Assembly (NCBI GenBank): GCA_020435865.1 | Contig: JAGQYZ010000257.1 | Location: 1 to 5,784, forward strand | DNA length: 5,784 bases | Source: Aequorivita sp. | GTDB lineage: Bacteria > Bacteroidota > Bacteroidia > Flavobacteriales > Flavobacteriaceae | Direction: 5' to 3' | Shown here: one piece after another, positions 5,655-5,784 of the stretch | How the letters are laid out: each line of letters opens with the position of its first letter | How positions within the stretch are numbered: the first letter of the stretch is position 1 | The notes under the pieces: model-generated | Told to the model about the DNA's origin: nothing | Database searches by the model: none | What the model saw: only the letters and a program-made list of their open reading frames with translations | Made by a program: the position numbers and the translations under genes

Positions 5655-5784
5655 ATGGAAAAACTTTTAGTAGTCAACAATGTTTCCAAAGTCTATGGTG
5701 ATTATAAAGCGCTTAACAACGTTTCAATTGAAGTAGAAAAAGGAAGCATCTTCGGGCTATTGGGACCCAATGGTGCTGGAAAAA
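5655..5784 (+). CDS. ABC transporter ATP-binding protein, N-terminal fragment (cut by window edge)
   Basis: Only the first 43 residues are visible, from ATG 5655: [20 protein letters not shown] and onward. Tyr14 of the VSKVYG segment is placed as the A-loop aromatic that stacks on adenine, and the Walker A motif [10 protein letters not shown] is at 34-43. The wording [11 protein letters not shown] is typical of ATPases of ABC-2 type exporters, which pair with a separate multi-span permease expected just downstream. Substrate and exact subfamily cannot be told without the Q-loop, signature motif and partner gene. A GldA-type gliding ATPase is one possibility in Flavobacteriaceae but is not supported by anything visible. 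It is separated from dnaJ by a 295-bp gap with a terminator, so it is probably its own transcription unit. Confidence 0.9.
   Translation, partial: MEKLLVVNNVSKVYGDYKALNNVSIEVEKGSIFGLLGPNGAGK

Noticed and set aside
1..5784. A defence, mobile or otherwise undescribed multi-gene system
   Set aside because: Every sizeable gene belongs to a known chromosomal family. There are no integrases, transposases, terminal repeats, direct-repeat arrays or abrupt shifts in composition.

Overview
The window is a stretch of ordinary chromosomal core genes from an AT-rich member of the Bacteroidota, very probably a Flavobacteriaceae species. The evidence is: lipoproteins with a Cys directly after a short signal peptide, A/T-rich leaders instead of clear Shine-Dalgarno sites, promoter elements of the Bacteroidota type (TTG at -33, TAnnTTTG at -7), an uncharacterised DUF4920 lipoprotein, a stand-alone MnmD, and a DnaJ of the type I associate with Flavobacteriaceae. 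The genus cannot be named from this sequence. I see no mobile element, CRISPR array, RNA gene or phage signature, and no dedicated new system.

Layout. Bases 1-539 (minus) hold the N-terminal half of a branched-chain amino acid aminotransferase that runs off the left edge. A 110-bp divergent spacer follows, with no convincing promoter on either strand. On the plus strand come a DUF4920 lipoprotein (651-1166) and, 4 bp later, the tRNA wobble-uridine methyltransferase MnmD (1171-1839), best read from a TTG start. An 82-bp gap with a weak promoter leads to a TIGR01777/YfcH-like SDR protein (1922-2830). That gene converges on a YceI-family lipoprotein (2884-3537, minus), and a strong hairpin at 2836-2862 sits between them. 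The YceI gene is divergent from grpE-dnaJ (3691-4242 and 4247-5359). The 153-bp spacer between them carries an exact -7 element facing each way and a tandem 8-bp repeat over the grpE -33 region. A 295-bp gap after dnaJ holds a terminator (5449-5487) and a probable promoter for an ABC transporter ATPase cut by the right edge (5655-5784).

How the genes fit together. GrpE and DnaJ are the nucleotide-exchange factor and J-domain partner of DnaK, which is not in the window. They form a tight two-gene operon. The other genes are separate housekeeping functions (BCAA metabolism, tRNA modification, envelope lipoproteins, transport). The most interesting protein feature is that DnaJ keeps only zinc-finger motifs 2 and 3. 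The two lost motifs, 1 and 4, are exactly the pair that builds zinc site I in canonical DnaJ. The most interesting DNA feature is the tandem repeat in the grpE promoter.
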